NCBI GenBank assembly: GCA_035720425.1
Contig: DASTOB010000132.1
Location: forward strand, 1 to 46,399
DNA length: 46,399 nucleotides
Reading direction: 5' to 3'
Source: DASTOB01 sp035720425
GTDB taxonomy: Bacteria > Chloroflexota > Limnocylindria > Limnocylindrales > CSP1-4
In this document: positions 16,252 through 24,509 of the stretch, in pieces
Layout: each line of letters opens with the position of its first letter
Numbering within the stretch: position 1 is the first letter of the stretch
Notes under the pieces: generated by a model
The model's database searches: none
What the model was told of the DNA's origin: nothing
What the model saw: only the letters and a program-made list of their open reading frames with translations
Position numbers and translations under genes: made by a program

Positions 16252-17274
16252 ATGGCCGGACAGACACCGCCGACACCGCCGACACCGCCGCTGCGCTACC
16301 TCGACGCCGCCGCCGTTCGGGCGGCGATGCCGCCGGTCGAGGAACGGCTGGCGCTCGCCGAACGGACGATGACCGCGCTCGCGACACCGGGCGCCGCGGA
16401 ACTGCCGGCCAAGATCGCGATCCATCCGCGCTCGCCGGACTCGTTCGTCCACGCCATGCCCGCCCATCTCCGCGGGTCGGGAGCAGACGGGGCGGCCGAT
16501 CTCGTCGGGGTGAAGTGGGTCGCGGGGTTCGCCGCCAACAACGCGCTCGGCCTGCCGTCGATCAGCGCGCTCATCCTCGTCAACGACCCGATCACCGGTG
16601 TCCCGGTCGCCATCCTCGACGGCGGTCCGGTCACGGCGGAGCGGACGGCCGCCGTCAGCGGCGTGGCGATCCGGCGCTTCGCTCCGCGGGTGAGCGGGCG
16701 GCCGACCCGGGCCGGGCTGATCGGCGCCGGGGTGCAGGGGATCAGTCACCTGCCGGTCCTCGGCCACGTCCTGCCCGGCGTCGAGCTCGCGATCTTCGAT
16801 CGTCACCCGGAGCGCGCGGCCGCGCTCGCCGAGCGCGCCGTTGCGACGCCGGGGATCGCGGTCGCCCGGCCAGTCGGGAGCGCGCGCGAGGCGGTCGACG
16901 GCGCGGACGTCGTCGTGACCGCCGCCTCGTTCGGCCCCGTCCGCCAGGTCATGACGTCCGACTGGTTGTCGCCACAGGCCCTCGTCGTGCCGATCGACTA
17001 CGCGACGTACTGCTCGGCAGAGGTGGTTCGCTCGGCGGCCCTGTTCCTCGTTGACCATCGCGAGCAGTTCCTCGCGACGCGCGACGCCGGGCTGTTCGAG
17101 GACTACCCCGATCCGGATGCGATGCTCGGCGAGGCGATCCTGGCGGGGACGGCCCGACCGTCGGGCCGGGTCATGGTCAGCCACCTCGGCGTAGGCCTCG
17201 CGGACCTCGTGTTCGCCGACGCGATCCTGCTCGCGGCCGCCGCCGGTGGCCTCGGCATCGTCCTCGACCGCTGA
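16252..17274 (+). CDS. Ornithine cyclodeaminase / mu-crystallin family dehydrogenase
   Basis: A 340-residue NAD(P)-binding protein of the OCD/mu-crystallin/alanine dehydrogenase family. A Rossmann motif GLIGAGVQGISHL starts the nucleotide-binding half. The first half holds the substrate-site blocks LVGVKWVAGFAANN and PVAILDGGPVTAERTAA with a conserved arginine. Members cyclise ornithine to proline, reduce ketimines or act as alanine dehydrogenases, and sequence alone does not decide. The following flavoenzyme gene begins 28 bases downstream, so the two may act in sequence on an amino or imino acid. A leaderless -10 element supports the start. Confidence 0.8.
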   Translation: MAGQTPPTPPTPPLRYLDAAAVRAAMPPVEERLALAERTMTALATPGAAELPAKIAIHPRSPDSFVHAMPAHLRGSGADGAADLVGVKWVAGFAANNALGLPSISALILVNDPITGVPVAILDGGPVTAERTAAVSGVAIRRFAPRVSGRPTRAGLIGAGVQGISHLPVLGHVLPGVELAIFDRHPERAAALAERAVATPGIAVARPVGSAREAVDGADVVVTAASFGPVRQVMTSDWLSPQALVVPIDYATYCSAEVVRSAALFLVDHREQFLATRDAGLFEDYPDPDAMLGEAILAGTARPSGRVMVSHLGVGLADLVFADAILLAAAAGGLGIVLDR

Positions 17275-17302
17275 TCGTGCACCTCATCGGTCTACTCGCC
17301 CG

Positions 17303-18502
17303 GTGAGCGACGCGCGGACGGCGGATCTCGTCGTCGTCGGGGCGGGCGTCCTCGGCGCGTGGACGGCGCTCGCCGCGCAGCGGGCGGGCCTGCAGACCAC
17401 GCTCGTCGACGCGTTCGGGATCGCCCACTCACGAGCCACGTCCGGCGACGAGACGCGGATCATCCGCTCGTCGCACGGCGACGACGGGTTCTACACGCGC
17501 TGGTCACGCGCGGCGCTGGCCTCTTGGCGAGCGTTCGAGCGCGACACGGGCGACGCCCTCTTCGTCGAGGCGGGCGCCTTGTGGTTCGCCCATCGCTCGG
17601 ACGGCTTCGAGGCCGCGTCGGAGCGGACGCTCCGCGCCGAGGGGATCCCGGTCGAACGACTCGAGCCGGCGGAGGTGGCGACTCGCTGGCCGCAGGTGGC
17701 GGTCGACGACCTCGCCTTTGCGTTGTACGAGCCCGAGGCGGGCCTGCTCCTGGCCCGACGGGGCGTCGCCGCGGTGGTCCGGGCCTTCGTCGCGGCGGGC
17801 GGGAGGTTCGAGCTGGCGGACGTGCGCCCGGGCCCGATCACCGGGGATCGGCTCGAGCACGTCGCGATCGCCGACGGTCGCTCGCTCGTCGCCGGCGCGT
17901 TCGTGTTCGCCTGCGGGCCGTGGCTGCCGCGGCTGTTTCCGTCGGTCGTCGGGGACCTCATCCGGGTCACGAAGCAGGACGTCGTCTTCCTGGGGCCGGG
18001 TGCCGGCGACGGCCGGTTCGCCGCGAAGTGGCTTCCCTGCTGGGTCGACTACGACGCGTCGTTCTATGGCGTCCCGGCGGTGGATGGACGTGGACCGAAG
18101 GCTGCCCCCGACCGGTACGGCCCGGTCTTCGACCCGACCCATGGCGAGCGGATCGTCGACGCGGACACGGTTCGGCTCGCCCGGCGCTACCTGTCGTTCC
18201 GGTTTCCCGCCCTCGCCGACCAGCCGGTGGTCGAGACCCGCGTCTGCCAGTACGAGACGACGCCGGACACGCACTTCATCATCGATCGCCATCCGGAGCT
18301 GGTGAACGCGTGGATCGTCGGCGGCGGCTCCGGCCACGCGTTCAAGCACGGGCCGGTCATCGGGGACCTCGTCGCCGGACTCGTGCGGGGCGGCGCCCGG
18401 CAGCCGGAACACGACCGATTCGCGCTCGATCGACCTCGGACCGCCGCGACCGGCATGCGGTCCGGCGGGGATTCGATCGTCGGCTGGTGGGAGGGTCGCT
18501 GA
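17303..18502 (+). CDS. Monomeric sarcosine oxidase / N-methyltryptophan oxidase family flavoenzyme
   Basis: A 399-residue FAD-dependent amine oxidase of the MSOX/DadA superfamily. The dinucleotide motif VVGAGVLGAW is at the N-terminus. Cys315, in CQYETTPDTHFIID, aligns with the cysteine that binds FAD covalently in monomeric sarcosine oxidase. The C-terminal GGGSGHAFKHGPVIG block is the second flavin motif. The family oxidises N-methyl amino acids, yielding formaldehyde and H2O2 when oxygen is the acceptor; the substrate here is unknown. The GTG at 17303 starts just before the Rossmann fold. The gene ends 1 base from the convergent Rieske gene. Confidence 0.85.
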   Translation: MSDARTADLVVVGAGVLGAWTALAAQRAGLQTTLVDAFGIAHSRATSGDETRIIRSSHGDDGFYTRWSRAALASWRAFERDTGDALFVEAGALWFAHRSDGFEAASERTLRAEGIPVERLEPAEVATRWPQVAVDDLAFALYEPEAGLLLARRGVAAVVRAFVAAGGRFELADVRPGPITGDRLEHVAIADGRSLVAGAFVFACGPWLPRLFPSVVGDLIRVTKQDVVFLGPGAGDGRFAAKWLPCWVDYDASFYGVPAVDGRGPKAAPDRYGPVFDPTHGERIVDADTVRLARRYLSFRFPALADQPVVETRVCQYETTPDTHFIIDRHPELVNAWIVGGGSGHAFKHGPVIGDLVAGLVRGGARQPEHDRFALDRPRTAATGMRSGGDSIVGWWEGR

Positions 18503-18503
18503 C

Positions 18504-18839
18504 CTAGCCGTTGACCTCGAGCGGGCCGTCGGGGACCTCGATGATGACCCGGCCGGCCTCGACGACGACCGGATAGACCGCCAGCGGCTCCTCGGCCGGC
18601 GGGTCGAGCGGCTCGCCGTCGTCGAGATCGAACCGCGACAGGTGGAGCGCGCAGGTCAGCGTGCCGGCCGTCAGAAAGCCCTTGTCGAGCTCGAAGTACT
18701 CGTGGCTGCAGATCCCCTGGAGGGCCCGGAACTCGCCGCCCGTGTTCACCACGAGGACCTGGTCGGTCCCGTCGACGAACGCCATCTTCATCGTTCCGTC
18801 GGGCACCTCATCGGTGCCGAGGAGGTCGATCCGCCGCAT
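18504..18839 (-). CDS. Rieske [2Fe-2S] ferredoxin
   Basis: A 111-residue soluble Rieske protein. Cluster ligands are Cys44-x-His46 and Cys63-x2-His66, spaced as in ferredoxins of ring-hydroxylating dioxygenases. No dioxygenase gene is nearby. It follows sufD by 7 bases, and Rieske-like proteins are common members of suf operons, where an electron-transfer role in cluster assembly is suspected. The disulfide-forming cysteines of bc1-type Rieske proteins are absent, in keeping with a low-potential type. Confidence 0.85.
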   Translation of the reverse strand: MRRIDLLGTDEVPDGTMKMAFVDGTDQVLVVNTGGEFRALQGICSHEYFELDKGFLTAGTLTCALHLSRFDLDDGEPLDPPAEEPLAVYPVVVEAGRVIIEVPDGPLEVNG

Positions 18840-18846
18840 CGGCCGG

Positions 18847-20253
18847 TCAGGCCGCCCGGCCGGCCCGATCCGGTGCGTCCGGCGCCGCGGCCGATCCGGC
18901 CGCCCACTTTGCCTCGAGCAGGGCGCGCAGCCGGTCCTGTGCCTCGACGAGCGGAACCCGCGCGACGACCGGCTCGAGGAAGCCGAGGACGATGAATTTG
19001 CGCGCCTCGTCCGGTGGGATGCCGCGGCTCTCGAGGTAGAACAGCTGGGTCTCGTCGATCGGCCCCACCGACGACGAGTGGGCGGCGCGGCGGCAGTCCG
19101 GCTGGTCGATCTCGAGCGACGGAATCGCGACGGCCCGCGCCTGCTTCGAGAGATTCATCCCGAACTCGCCGAGGAAACTGTCGGTCCCGACCGCGCTCTT
19201 CTCGATCTGGATGAGGCCCTTCATGTACCCCCGCGACCGATCGAGCAGCGCGCCCTTCGAGAGCAGGTTGCCCGTCGTGTCGCGGCCGACGTGACGCGTG
19301 AACGAGGTCAGGTCGAACACCTGCTCGTCGGACCCGAACACGATCTCGACCTGCTCGACGTTGCTCCGATCGCCATCGAGCCGGTTGTCGACGCGCGAGC
19401 GGACGAGGCGTGACCCGAGCTGGGCAAGCGCCCAGTGAAGCCGGGCCCCGTCCCCGATCGAGGCATCGCGGTGCTGGAACGCGATGACCCGCGGACCGAA
19501 CTCCTGGATGCTCGCCACCGATAGTTCCGCCCCCGCCCCGAGGCGCACCTCGAGGGTCCCGGTGAACAGGGCCTGGGGCACCGTCTCGCCCTCGGCGCAG
19601 GCGATCTCCGGCCCGGACGGCACGAGCTCCTCGAGGACGACGGCCGAGGCGCCATCGCCGAGTTCGATGATCGTCCGGGTGAGGAGTGCCCGGCCGGGCG
19701 CACCGGCACCCCAACGGAGCACGATCGGGTGCTCGACCCGGACGCCGGCGGGAACGCGGAGCGCGATGCCCTGGTTCCATGCCGCGCGCGTCAGCTGGGC
19801 CAGGCGGTCGTCGAGCGGGAGCGACGCGGGATCCCCGATCAGGCGGGTGGCCGCGTCCGGATCCCGGCCGATGAGCCCGCCGAAGGTGTCAAGGGTCACC
19901 CCGAGCGCGGCGACGGCCGGGTCCAGCACGAGGCCCTCGACCCGATCCTCGACGAGCTCCGCGAGACCGGCGGCGCCGTCCGGGACGGCGAGGCCGGGAC
20001 CGTCGGGCGCACCGGCCGGCTCCTCCCAGGCCCGGACCTCGGCGAGGTCGGCCGCCCGAAGGTCGATGTACGGCGTGTACAGCACGTTCGACTCAGTCGG
20101 CAGCGCAGAAAAGCGCTCAAGCGCGGCGGCTCGGTCCGCCGTGAGCCAGTCCGGTTCGTCGGCCGCCCAGCGTGCGAGGAGTGCCTCGTCCGGGCTGAAC
20201 GTGAGGTCTGCGGGCGCCTGACGCGGGGCGCGGGGAGGTCGGGCGAGACTCAC
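18847..20253 (-). CDS. sufD: Fe-S cluster assembly scaffold protein SufD
   Basis: A 468-residue SufB/SufD-family beta-helix protein, partner of SufB and SufC in the SufBCD scaffold that builds [4Fe-4S] clusters. The C-terminal block contains QPDCRRAAHSSSVGPIDETQ and ESRGIPPDEARKFIVLGFLE, which match the core of the family, including the conserved His and the R-G-I/L helix. The N-terminal 150 residues are divergent, as usual for SufD. GTG 20253 overlaps the sufB stop as GTGA. No sufC or sufS is found in this window. Confidence 0.9.
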   Translation of the reverse strand: MSLARPPRAPRQAPADLTFSPDEALLARWAADEPDWLTADRAAALERFSALPTESNVLYTPYIDLRAADLAEVRAWEEPAGAPDGPGLAVPDGAAGLAELVEDRVEGLVLDPAVAALGVTLDTFGGLIGRDPDAATRLIGDPASLPLDDRLAQLTRAAWNQGIALRVPAGVRVEHPIVLRWGAGAPGRALLTRTIIELGDGASAVVLEELVPSGPEIACAEGETVPQALFTGTLEVRLGAGAELSVASIQEFGPRVIAFQHRDASIGDGARLHWALAQLGSRLVRSRVDNRLDGDRSNVEQVEIVFGSDEQVFDLTSFTRHVGRDTTGNLLSKGALLDRSRGYMKGLIQIEKSAVGTDSFLGEFGMNLSKQARAVAIPSLEIDQPDCRRAAHSSSVGPIDETQLFYLESRGIPPDEARKFIVLGFLEPVVARVPLVEAQDRLRALLEAKWAAGSAAAPDAPDRAGRAA

Positions 20254-21653
20254 CCGAGCGACCCCTCCATCTCGAGCTTGACGAGGCGGTTGAACTCGAT
20301 CGCGTACTCCATCGGGAGTTCCTTCGTGAACACCTCGAGGAAGCCCTGCACGATGAGGTTCGTCGCTTCGTTCTCGGTCAGTCCGCGCGACATGAGGTAG
20401 AAGATCTGGTCCTGCGAGACCTTCCCGACGGTGGCCTCGTGAGTCATCGTCGTGTCGTCCTCGCCGATGTCGATGTACGGGTACGTGTCGCTCCGGCTAA
20501 TATCGTCGAGCATGAGCGCGTCGCAGCGGACCGATGCGACGACGCCGGTCGCCCCTGGCGACACCTTGAGCTGCCCGCGATACGTCGCCCGGCCACCGTC
20601 CTTCGAGACGGACTTGGAGACGATCCGCGAGCGCGTGTTGGGCGCCAGATGGATGGCCTTGGCTCCGGTGTCCTGGTGCTGTCCCTTGCCGGCCACGGCG
20701 ACGCTGATGATGTCCGCCGTCGCGCCCTCGCCGCGCAGGTAGATGCTCGGGAACTTGACGGTCTTGCGCGATCCGGTATTCGCGTCGATCCACTCCACGG
20801 TCGCGCGTTCGTATGCGTGGGCGCGCTTCGTGACGAGGTTGTAGACGTCGTTCGACCAGTTCTGGATCGTCGTGTAGCGGACCTTCGAATCCGCCAGCGC
20901 GACGACCTCCACGACGGCAGCGTGGAGGGAGTCCGTCGCGTAGATGGGGGCCGTACACCCCTCGATGTAGTGCACCTTCGCGCCGGGCTCGACGACGATC
21001 AGGGTGCGCTCGAACTGGCCCGTGTTCTCACCGTTGATGCGGAAATAGGCCTGCAGCGGCAGCGGCACCTCGACGCCCGAGGGGACATAGACGAACGAGC
21101 CGCCGGACCAGACCGCCGTGTTGAGCGCGCTGAACTTGTTGTCCTCGGCCGGCACGACCGTCCCGAAGTACTTCCGCACGATCTCCGGGTACTCGATCAG
21201 GCCCTGGTCCATGCCCATGAACACGACGCCGATCTTGGTCAGTTCCTCGCGGACGCTGTGGTAGACGACCTCGCTGTCGTACTGGGCACCGACGCCGGCG
21301 AGGAACTTTCGCTCCGCCTCCGGGATACCGAGCCGCTCGAACGTCTGCTTGATCTTCTCGGGGACGTCGTCCCACGACTTCTCTTCCCGCTCCGACGGCT
21401 TTCGGTAGTAGACGATCTTGTCGAAGTCGATCCGGTCGAGGCCGTCCGTCCAGGTCGGCATCGGCCGCTTGAGGAAATGGTCGAACGCGCGCAGGCGGAG
21501 CTGGAGCATCCAGTCCGGCTCGTTCTTGAAGCGGCTGATCTCCTCGACCTTCGCGCGACTGATCCCGCGCTCCGTCTCGCGCAGGTAGACGATGTCGTCG
21601 TGGAAGGCAAACTGGTCGCGCTTGTCGGCAACGAGGTCGCGCGTCGAGGTCAT
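20250..21653 (-). CDS. sufB: Fe-S cluster assembly protein SufB
   Basis: A 467-residue protein with the full SufB signature set: WSGGSFVYVPSGVEVPLPLQ, YFRINGENTGQFERTL, KVHYIEGCTAP with the conserved Cys, and SRGLTENEATNLIVQGFLE at the C-terminus. SufB is the scaffold subunit on which the cluster forms. The ATG at 21653 is preferred over ATG 21683 because it follows GGAGG at proper spacing, while 21683 lies inside the predicted -10 element. It is the first gene of sufB - sufD - Rieske. Confidence 0.95.
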   Translation of the reverse strand: MTSTRDLVADKRDQFAFHDDIVYLRETERGISRAKVEEISRFKNEPDWMLQLRLRAFDHFLKRPMPTWTDGLDRIDFDKIVYYRKPSEREEKSWDDVPEKIKQTFERLGIPEAERKFLAGVGAQYDSEVVYHSVREELTKIGVVFMGMDQGLIEYPEIVRKYFGTVVPAEDNKFSALNTAVWSGGSFVYVPSGVEVPLPLQAYFRINGENTGQFERTLIVVEPGAKVHYIEGCTAPIYATDSLHAAVVEVVALADSKVRYTTIQNWSNDVYNLVTKRAHAYERATVEWIDANTGSRKTVKFPSIYLRGEGATADIISVAVAGKGQHQDTGAKAIHLAPNTRSRIVSKSVSKDGGRATYRGQLKVSPGATGVVASVRCDALMLDDISRSDTYPYIDIGEDDTTMTHEATVGKVSQDQIFYLMSRGLTENEATNLIVQGFLEVFTKELPMEYAIEFNRLVKLEMEGSLG

Positions 21654-21671
21654 CGGTCCTCCGGTCGGATA

Positions 21672-21711
21672 ATTCCGAGTCATTCTATCGGAATTCCCGC
21701 GGAGGGGTCAA
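21672..21711 (-). promoter_or_regulatory. suf promoter with overlapping 7-9-7 dyad operator
   Basis: On the minus strand, TTGACC (21711-21706) is followed by an 18-base spacer and TAGAAT (21687-21682). A perfect inverted repeat ATTCCGA-N9-TCGGAAT (21672-21694) spans the -10 box and start site, a position suited to repression. Likely bound by an Fe-S or iron-sensing regulator, but the sequence does not match an IscR or SufR motif I know. Confidence 0.55.
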
Positions 21712-22469
21712 CGCGCCTCGAACCGGTCGACGGCGATGGTGGCCGACTCCAGCTGCGTCCAGACGACCAGGCCGAACGTCGACGGGACGAGGCTGCCGGC
21801 AACGGTGACGACCGGGACGCCGTTAACGTGGCCGACGATCCGGTCCGGCTCGATGAGCAGCGTGACGACGACCGATCCGCCCGCGGCCACGGAGCCGGTG
21901 GCGAGCACGTCGAGCGACTCCATCGTGTCGCGGATCAGCGCAACTCGCCCGTCTCCGTCGGCCAGCAGCCCGTACGTCAGCCCGGCCCGATCGGACGCGA
22001 AGACGCCGCCGCTCGCGGTACCGACCGGCACCTCGATCGTGGCCTCGATTCGAAGGGAGCGCTGCCCGGACAGTCCCTCGGCGACCGGCACGAGGTAGAC
22101 GGGAAGGTCGATCGGTTCGGCGCCAATCACGAAGCGGCCACTCTCGTAGCGGGTCACGAGCGGGCCGAGGTCACCGGTGGGCCAGGCGGCCGCGGTGTCG
22201 AATTCGTCCGCGAAGAGGGGCGCGGCGGGCGAAGCCGATGGGAGTGCGTCCGACGACGGGGCGACCGAGGCGGGGGCGACCGATGCGGGGGCGACCGATG
22301 CGGGGGCCGTCACGGACGGGGTCGGCCCGACGACACCCGGGTCGGCAGCGCTCGCGCCCATCCGCACGAGCGCGCCGGTCCCGAGCAGCACGGCACCGAG
22401 GACCATCGACAGTCGTGAGAGAAGGAGCAGCCGCCGGGCCCCGACCTGCCGGGTCGCACGTATCGACAT
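21708..22469 (-). CDS. Secreted or membrane-anchored protein with laminin-G/concanavalin-like domain
   Basis: A 253-residue protein of unknown role. Residues 12-42 form an Arg-rich start and a hydrophobic helix (signal anchor). Residues about 47-85 are a Pro/Ala/Ser/Val linker with a repeated APASVAP unit. Residues 86-253 form a beta-rich domain beginning LFADEFDTAAAW and ending in strand pairs, as seen in LamG or 3-keto-disaccharide hydrolase-like folds. No catalytic residues are identifiable. The start directly abuts the upstream gene's stop, so the two are co-translated; its last bases overlap the suf -35 box. Confidence 0.6.
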   Translation of the reverse strand: MSIRATRQVGARRLLLLSRLSMVLGAVLLGTGALVRMGASAADPGVVGPTPSVTAPASVAPASVAPASVAPSSDALPSASPAAPLFADEFDTAAAWPTGDLGPLVTRYESGRFVIGAEPIDLPVYLVPVAEGLSGQRSLRIEATIEVPVGTASGGVFASDRAGLTYGLLADGDGRVALIRDTMESLDVLATGSVAAGGSVVVTLLIEPDRIVGHVNGVPVVTVAGSLVPSTFGLVVWTQLESATIAVDRFEAR

Positions 22470-23843
22470 CTACGGTCGCCAGCCCGGGGCGTTGATCGTC
22501 CGGCAATGCGCGAGGCGATCCGCGGCAAACCGCTGCTCATCGAGCGCATCCTCGAGTCGCACCTCGAGACCGACGATTTCGTCCGCCAGGCGATCGCGAG
22601 TCATCCGCAGGGTGTCGAGCTTGACCTTGAGGGCGAGCCCGTCGACCACGCCGTTGTAGAGGTCGAGCAGCGCCCCGACCCCATCGGCGATCGGCCCGGC
22701 GACGGAATCGGCAAAGCCTTCCAGCTCCTGCTCGAACGCGCGGGAGGCGCCGTAATCGCGGAACACGCGCGTGGGGCCGGCCGGGCTCAGCTCGCCGAAG
22801 AAGCGACGATTGACGATCGAGTCCCGGATCGCGGTGAGGAGGACCTGCTTCGTCGCGCTCAACCCTCCCTCCGACCCGACCGCGCCAGGGTCCAAGGCCT
22901 CCCCGGCGCTGCCGAGCGCCTGCTTGCCGAGCTCCTTCGCCACGTCCTTGGCGACCGATTCGCCGAGTGCACCGAGGAACGACCGCGTGACCACGATCTT
23001 GGGTCCCGCCGCGCCGGACAGGCTGCCCGCGAGGAAGCCGAGGTCGAGCAGCACGCTGCCGGGCAGGACAAGCCCGGCCAGGACGTCGATCTCGCGCTCG
23101 ATGAGCGCGTGATAGCGGCGACTCGACGCGAGCAGGTCGTTGAGGTAGCGCCCGGTGGCCGAGGCCCGCGCGACGGCCGCTTCCTGTTCGGCACACGGGT
23201 CGGACGTGGGCTCGGGCTCCTTGGGCGGACGTCGCGCCGCCTCGCCACGCCCGGCCGCGATCGTGCCGGCGGCACCGCCGCCGAGCAGCAGCGCACCCAC
23301 GAGCGCGAGGGCGAGGCCGATGTCGTCGGCGTCGGTTCCCCCGGCCTCCGTCACGTCGGGCGGCGCGCCGTCGGTCGACCCGTCGGTGGGTCCGTCTCCG
23401 GTCGGCACCGGCGGCTCCGTCGCACGGTACGCTCGGCAGTCGACGATCTGAGCCGACTCGCCGGCCGCCACGATCCATGCCTGGAGCGACTCGACGCCGA
23501 CCGCGAGCATTGCCGGACATGCGTCCGCCTCACCCGCGAACGGCCCCCCGACGAGGCGACCCTGGTAGTGGAAGACGCCTCCGGTTCCGTCGGGGACGGC
23601 GAAGTGGCCGTCCTCGTCCGGCGGAGCGACGTACAACCAGTAGGCGTTGTCCACCACCGGCCCGTTGTACGTCTGGTGGGATTCCATGAACACGAGGTAC
23701 TGGGGGTTGTGGAAGACCATCGGTGACGGCGCGGCGGATGGGTCCGCCGCGGCGACCGGGCGCGCCGCGATGAGCCCGAGCAGCGCGACCACCGACAACG
23801 CCCGGGCGCCGAGCGCGGCGATGGAGCGGCGCCGAGCGGACAT
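22470..23843 (-). CDS. Unknown exported membrane protein
   Basis: A 457-residue protein not recognised as any family. A signal peptide is visible at residues 1-32 (ARALSVVALLGLIAARPVAAA). A mature N-terminal domain of about 120 residues contains three Cys and many aromatics. An acidic Gly/Thr linker is followed by one transmembrane helix at about 175-198 (GLALALVGALLLGGGAAG). The C-terminal half is helical, with a heptad-like tail from about 400 to 457 suggesting a coiled coil. It directly abuts the next gene, so the pair probably works together at the cell surface. Confidence 0.55.
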   Translation of the reverse strand: MSARRRSIAALGARALSVVALLGLIAARPVAAADPSAAPSPMVFHNPQYLVFMESHQTYNGPVVDNAYWLYVAPPDEDGHFAVPDGTGGVFHYQGRLVGGPFAGEADACPAMLAVGVESLQAWIVAAGESAQIVDCRAYRATEPPVPTGDGPTDGSTDGAPPDVTEAGGTDADDIGLALALVGALLLGGGAAGTIAAGRGEAARRPPKEPEPTSDPCAEQEAAVARASATGRYLNDLLASSRRYHALIEREIDVLAGLVLPGSVLLDLGFLAGSLSGAAGPKIVVTRSFLGALGESVAKDVAKELGKQALGSAGEALDPGAVGSEGGLSATKQVLLTAIRDSIVNRRFFGELSPAGPTRVFRDYGASRAFEQELEGFADSVAGPIADGVGALLDLYNGVVDGLALKVKLDTLRMTRDRLADEIVGLEVRLEDALDEQRFAADRLAHCRTINAPGWRP

Positions 23844-23936
23844 CCCACGCGATGGTGCGCGGACGCCACGCCTGCGTCCGGTCCCCGCTCGTCATCGGAC
23901 GGGGGTACTTTGGTGCCCGCGCCGCTGCGTGGGCCG

Positions 23937-23942
23937 TACGAT
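23937..23942 (+). promoter_or_regulatory. Candidate leaderless -10 element of NUDIX gene
   Basis: TACGAT on the plus strand, 9 bases before GTG 23952. It helps decide the start of the NUDIX gene. Confidence 0.4.
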
Positions 23943-23951
23943 GCACGTCTC

Positions 23952-24419
23952 GTGGCACCACGGGTGAGCGCCGGGATCCTCCTGTTCCGCCGCCGCGGCG
24001 GGGGTCTCGAGGTGCTTCTCGCGCATCCCGGTGGGCCGTTCTTTGCGCGCAAGGACGCCGGCCACTGGACGATCCCGAAGGGCGAGCCGGACGGGCAGCC
24101 GGACCTCTTCGCGGTCGCCCGCCGCGAGTTCGAGGAGGAGACGGGGGTCGCTCCGCCGGACGGGCCCGCGATCGACCTCGGCTCGATCGTCCAGAAGGGC
24201 GGCAAGGTCGTGTACGCGTGGGGCGTCGAGGGCGATCTCGATCCGGAGGCCGCGGTCTCGAACACGTTCGAGCTGGAGTGGCCGCCGGGGTCCGGCCGGC
24301 GTGCGGCGTTCCCGGAAATCGATCGCGTCGCGTGGTTCGATCTCGCCGAGGCAAGGCGGCAGATCAAGCCGACCCAGGTCTCGCTCATCGATCGCCTGGC
24401 GGCCGTGCAAGGCGACTGA
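23952..24419 (+). CDS. NUDIX hydrolase
   Basis: A 155-residue NUDIX pyrophosphohydrolase of the predicted NTP pyrophosphohydrolase (COG4119-like) type. The family opening VSAGILLFRRR, the WTIPKGEP block and the metal-binding REFEEETG end of the NUDIX box are clear. The glutamate expected seven residues after the box glycine is replaced by Pro; the metal-coordinating Glu residues remain. The open frame extends to TTG 23910. GTG 23952 is chosen because it follows TACGAT and begins just before the family core; GTG 23964 is also possible. Substrate unknown. Confidence 0.8.
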   Translation: MAPRVSAGILLFRRRGGGLEVLLAHPGGPFFARKDAGHWTIPKGEPDGQPDLFAVARREFEEETGVAPPDGPAIDLGSIVQKGGKVVYAWGVEGDLDPEAAVSNTFELEWPPGSGRRAAFPEIDRVAWFDLAEARRQIKPTQVSLIDRLAAVQGD

Positions 24420-24509
24420 GCGCGCGCCATCATGGCCGGGTCCGGGGCCCGGCAGCGACGATGGGCGATCGAGGGAGCGCCCAGCCGGCTCACGGACGAA
24501 GGAGGGTTG

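Noticed and set aside
20439..22418. 659-codon plus-strand open frame opposite sufB and its neighbour
   Set aside because: Composition is that of an antisense shadow; sufB and the LamG-like gene on the minus strand explain the region.
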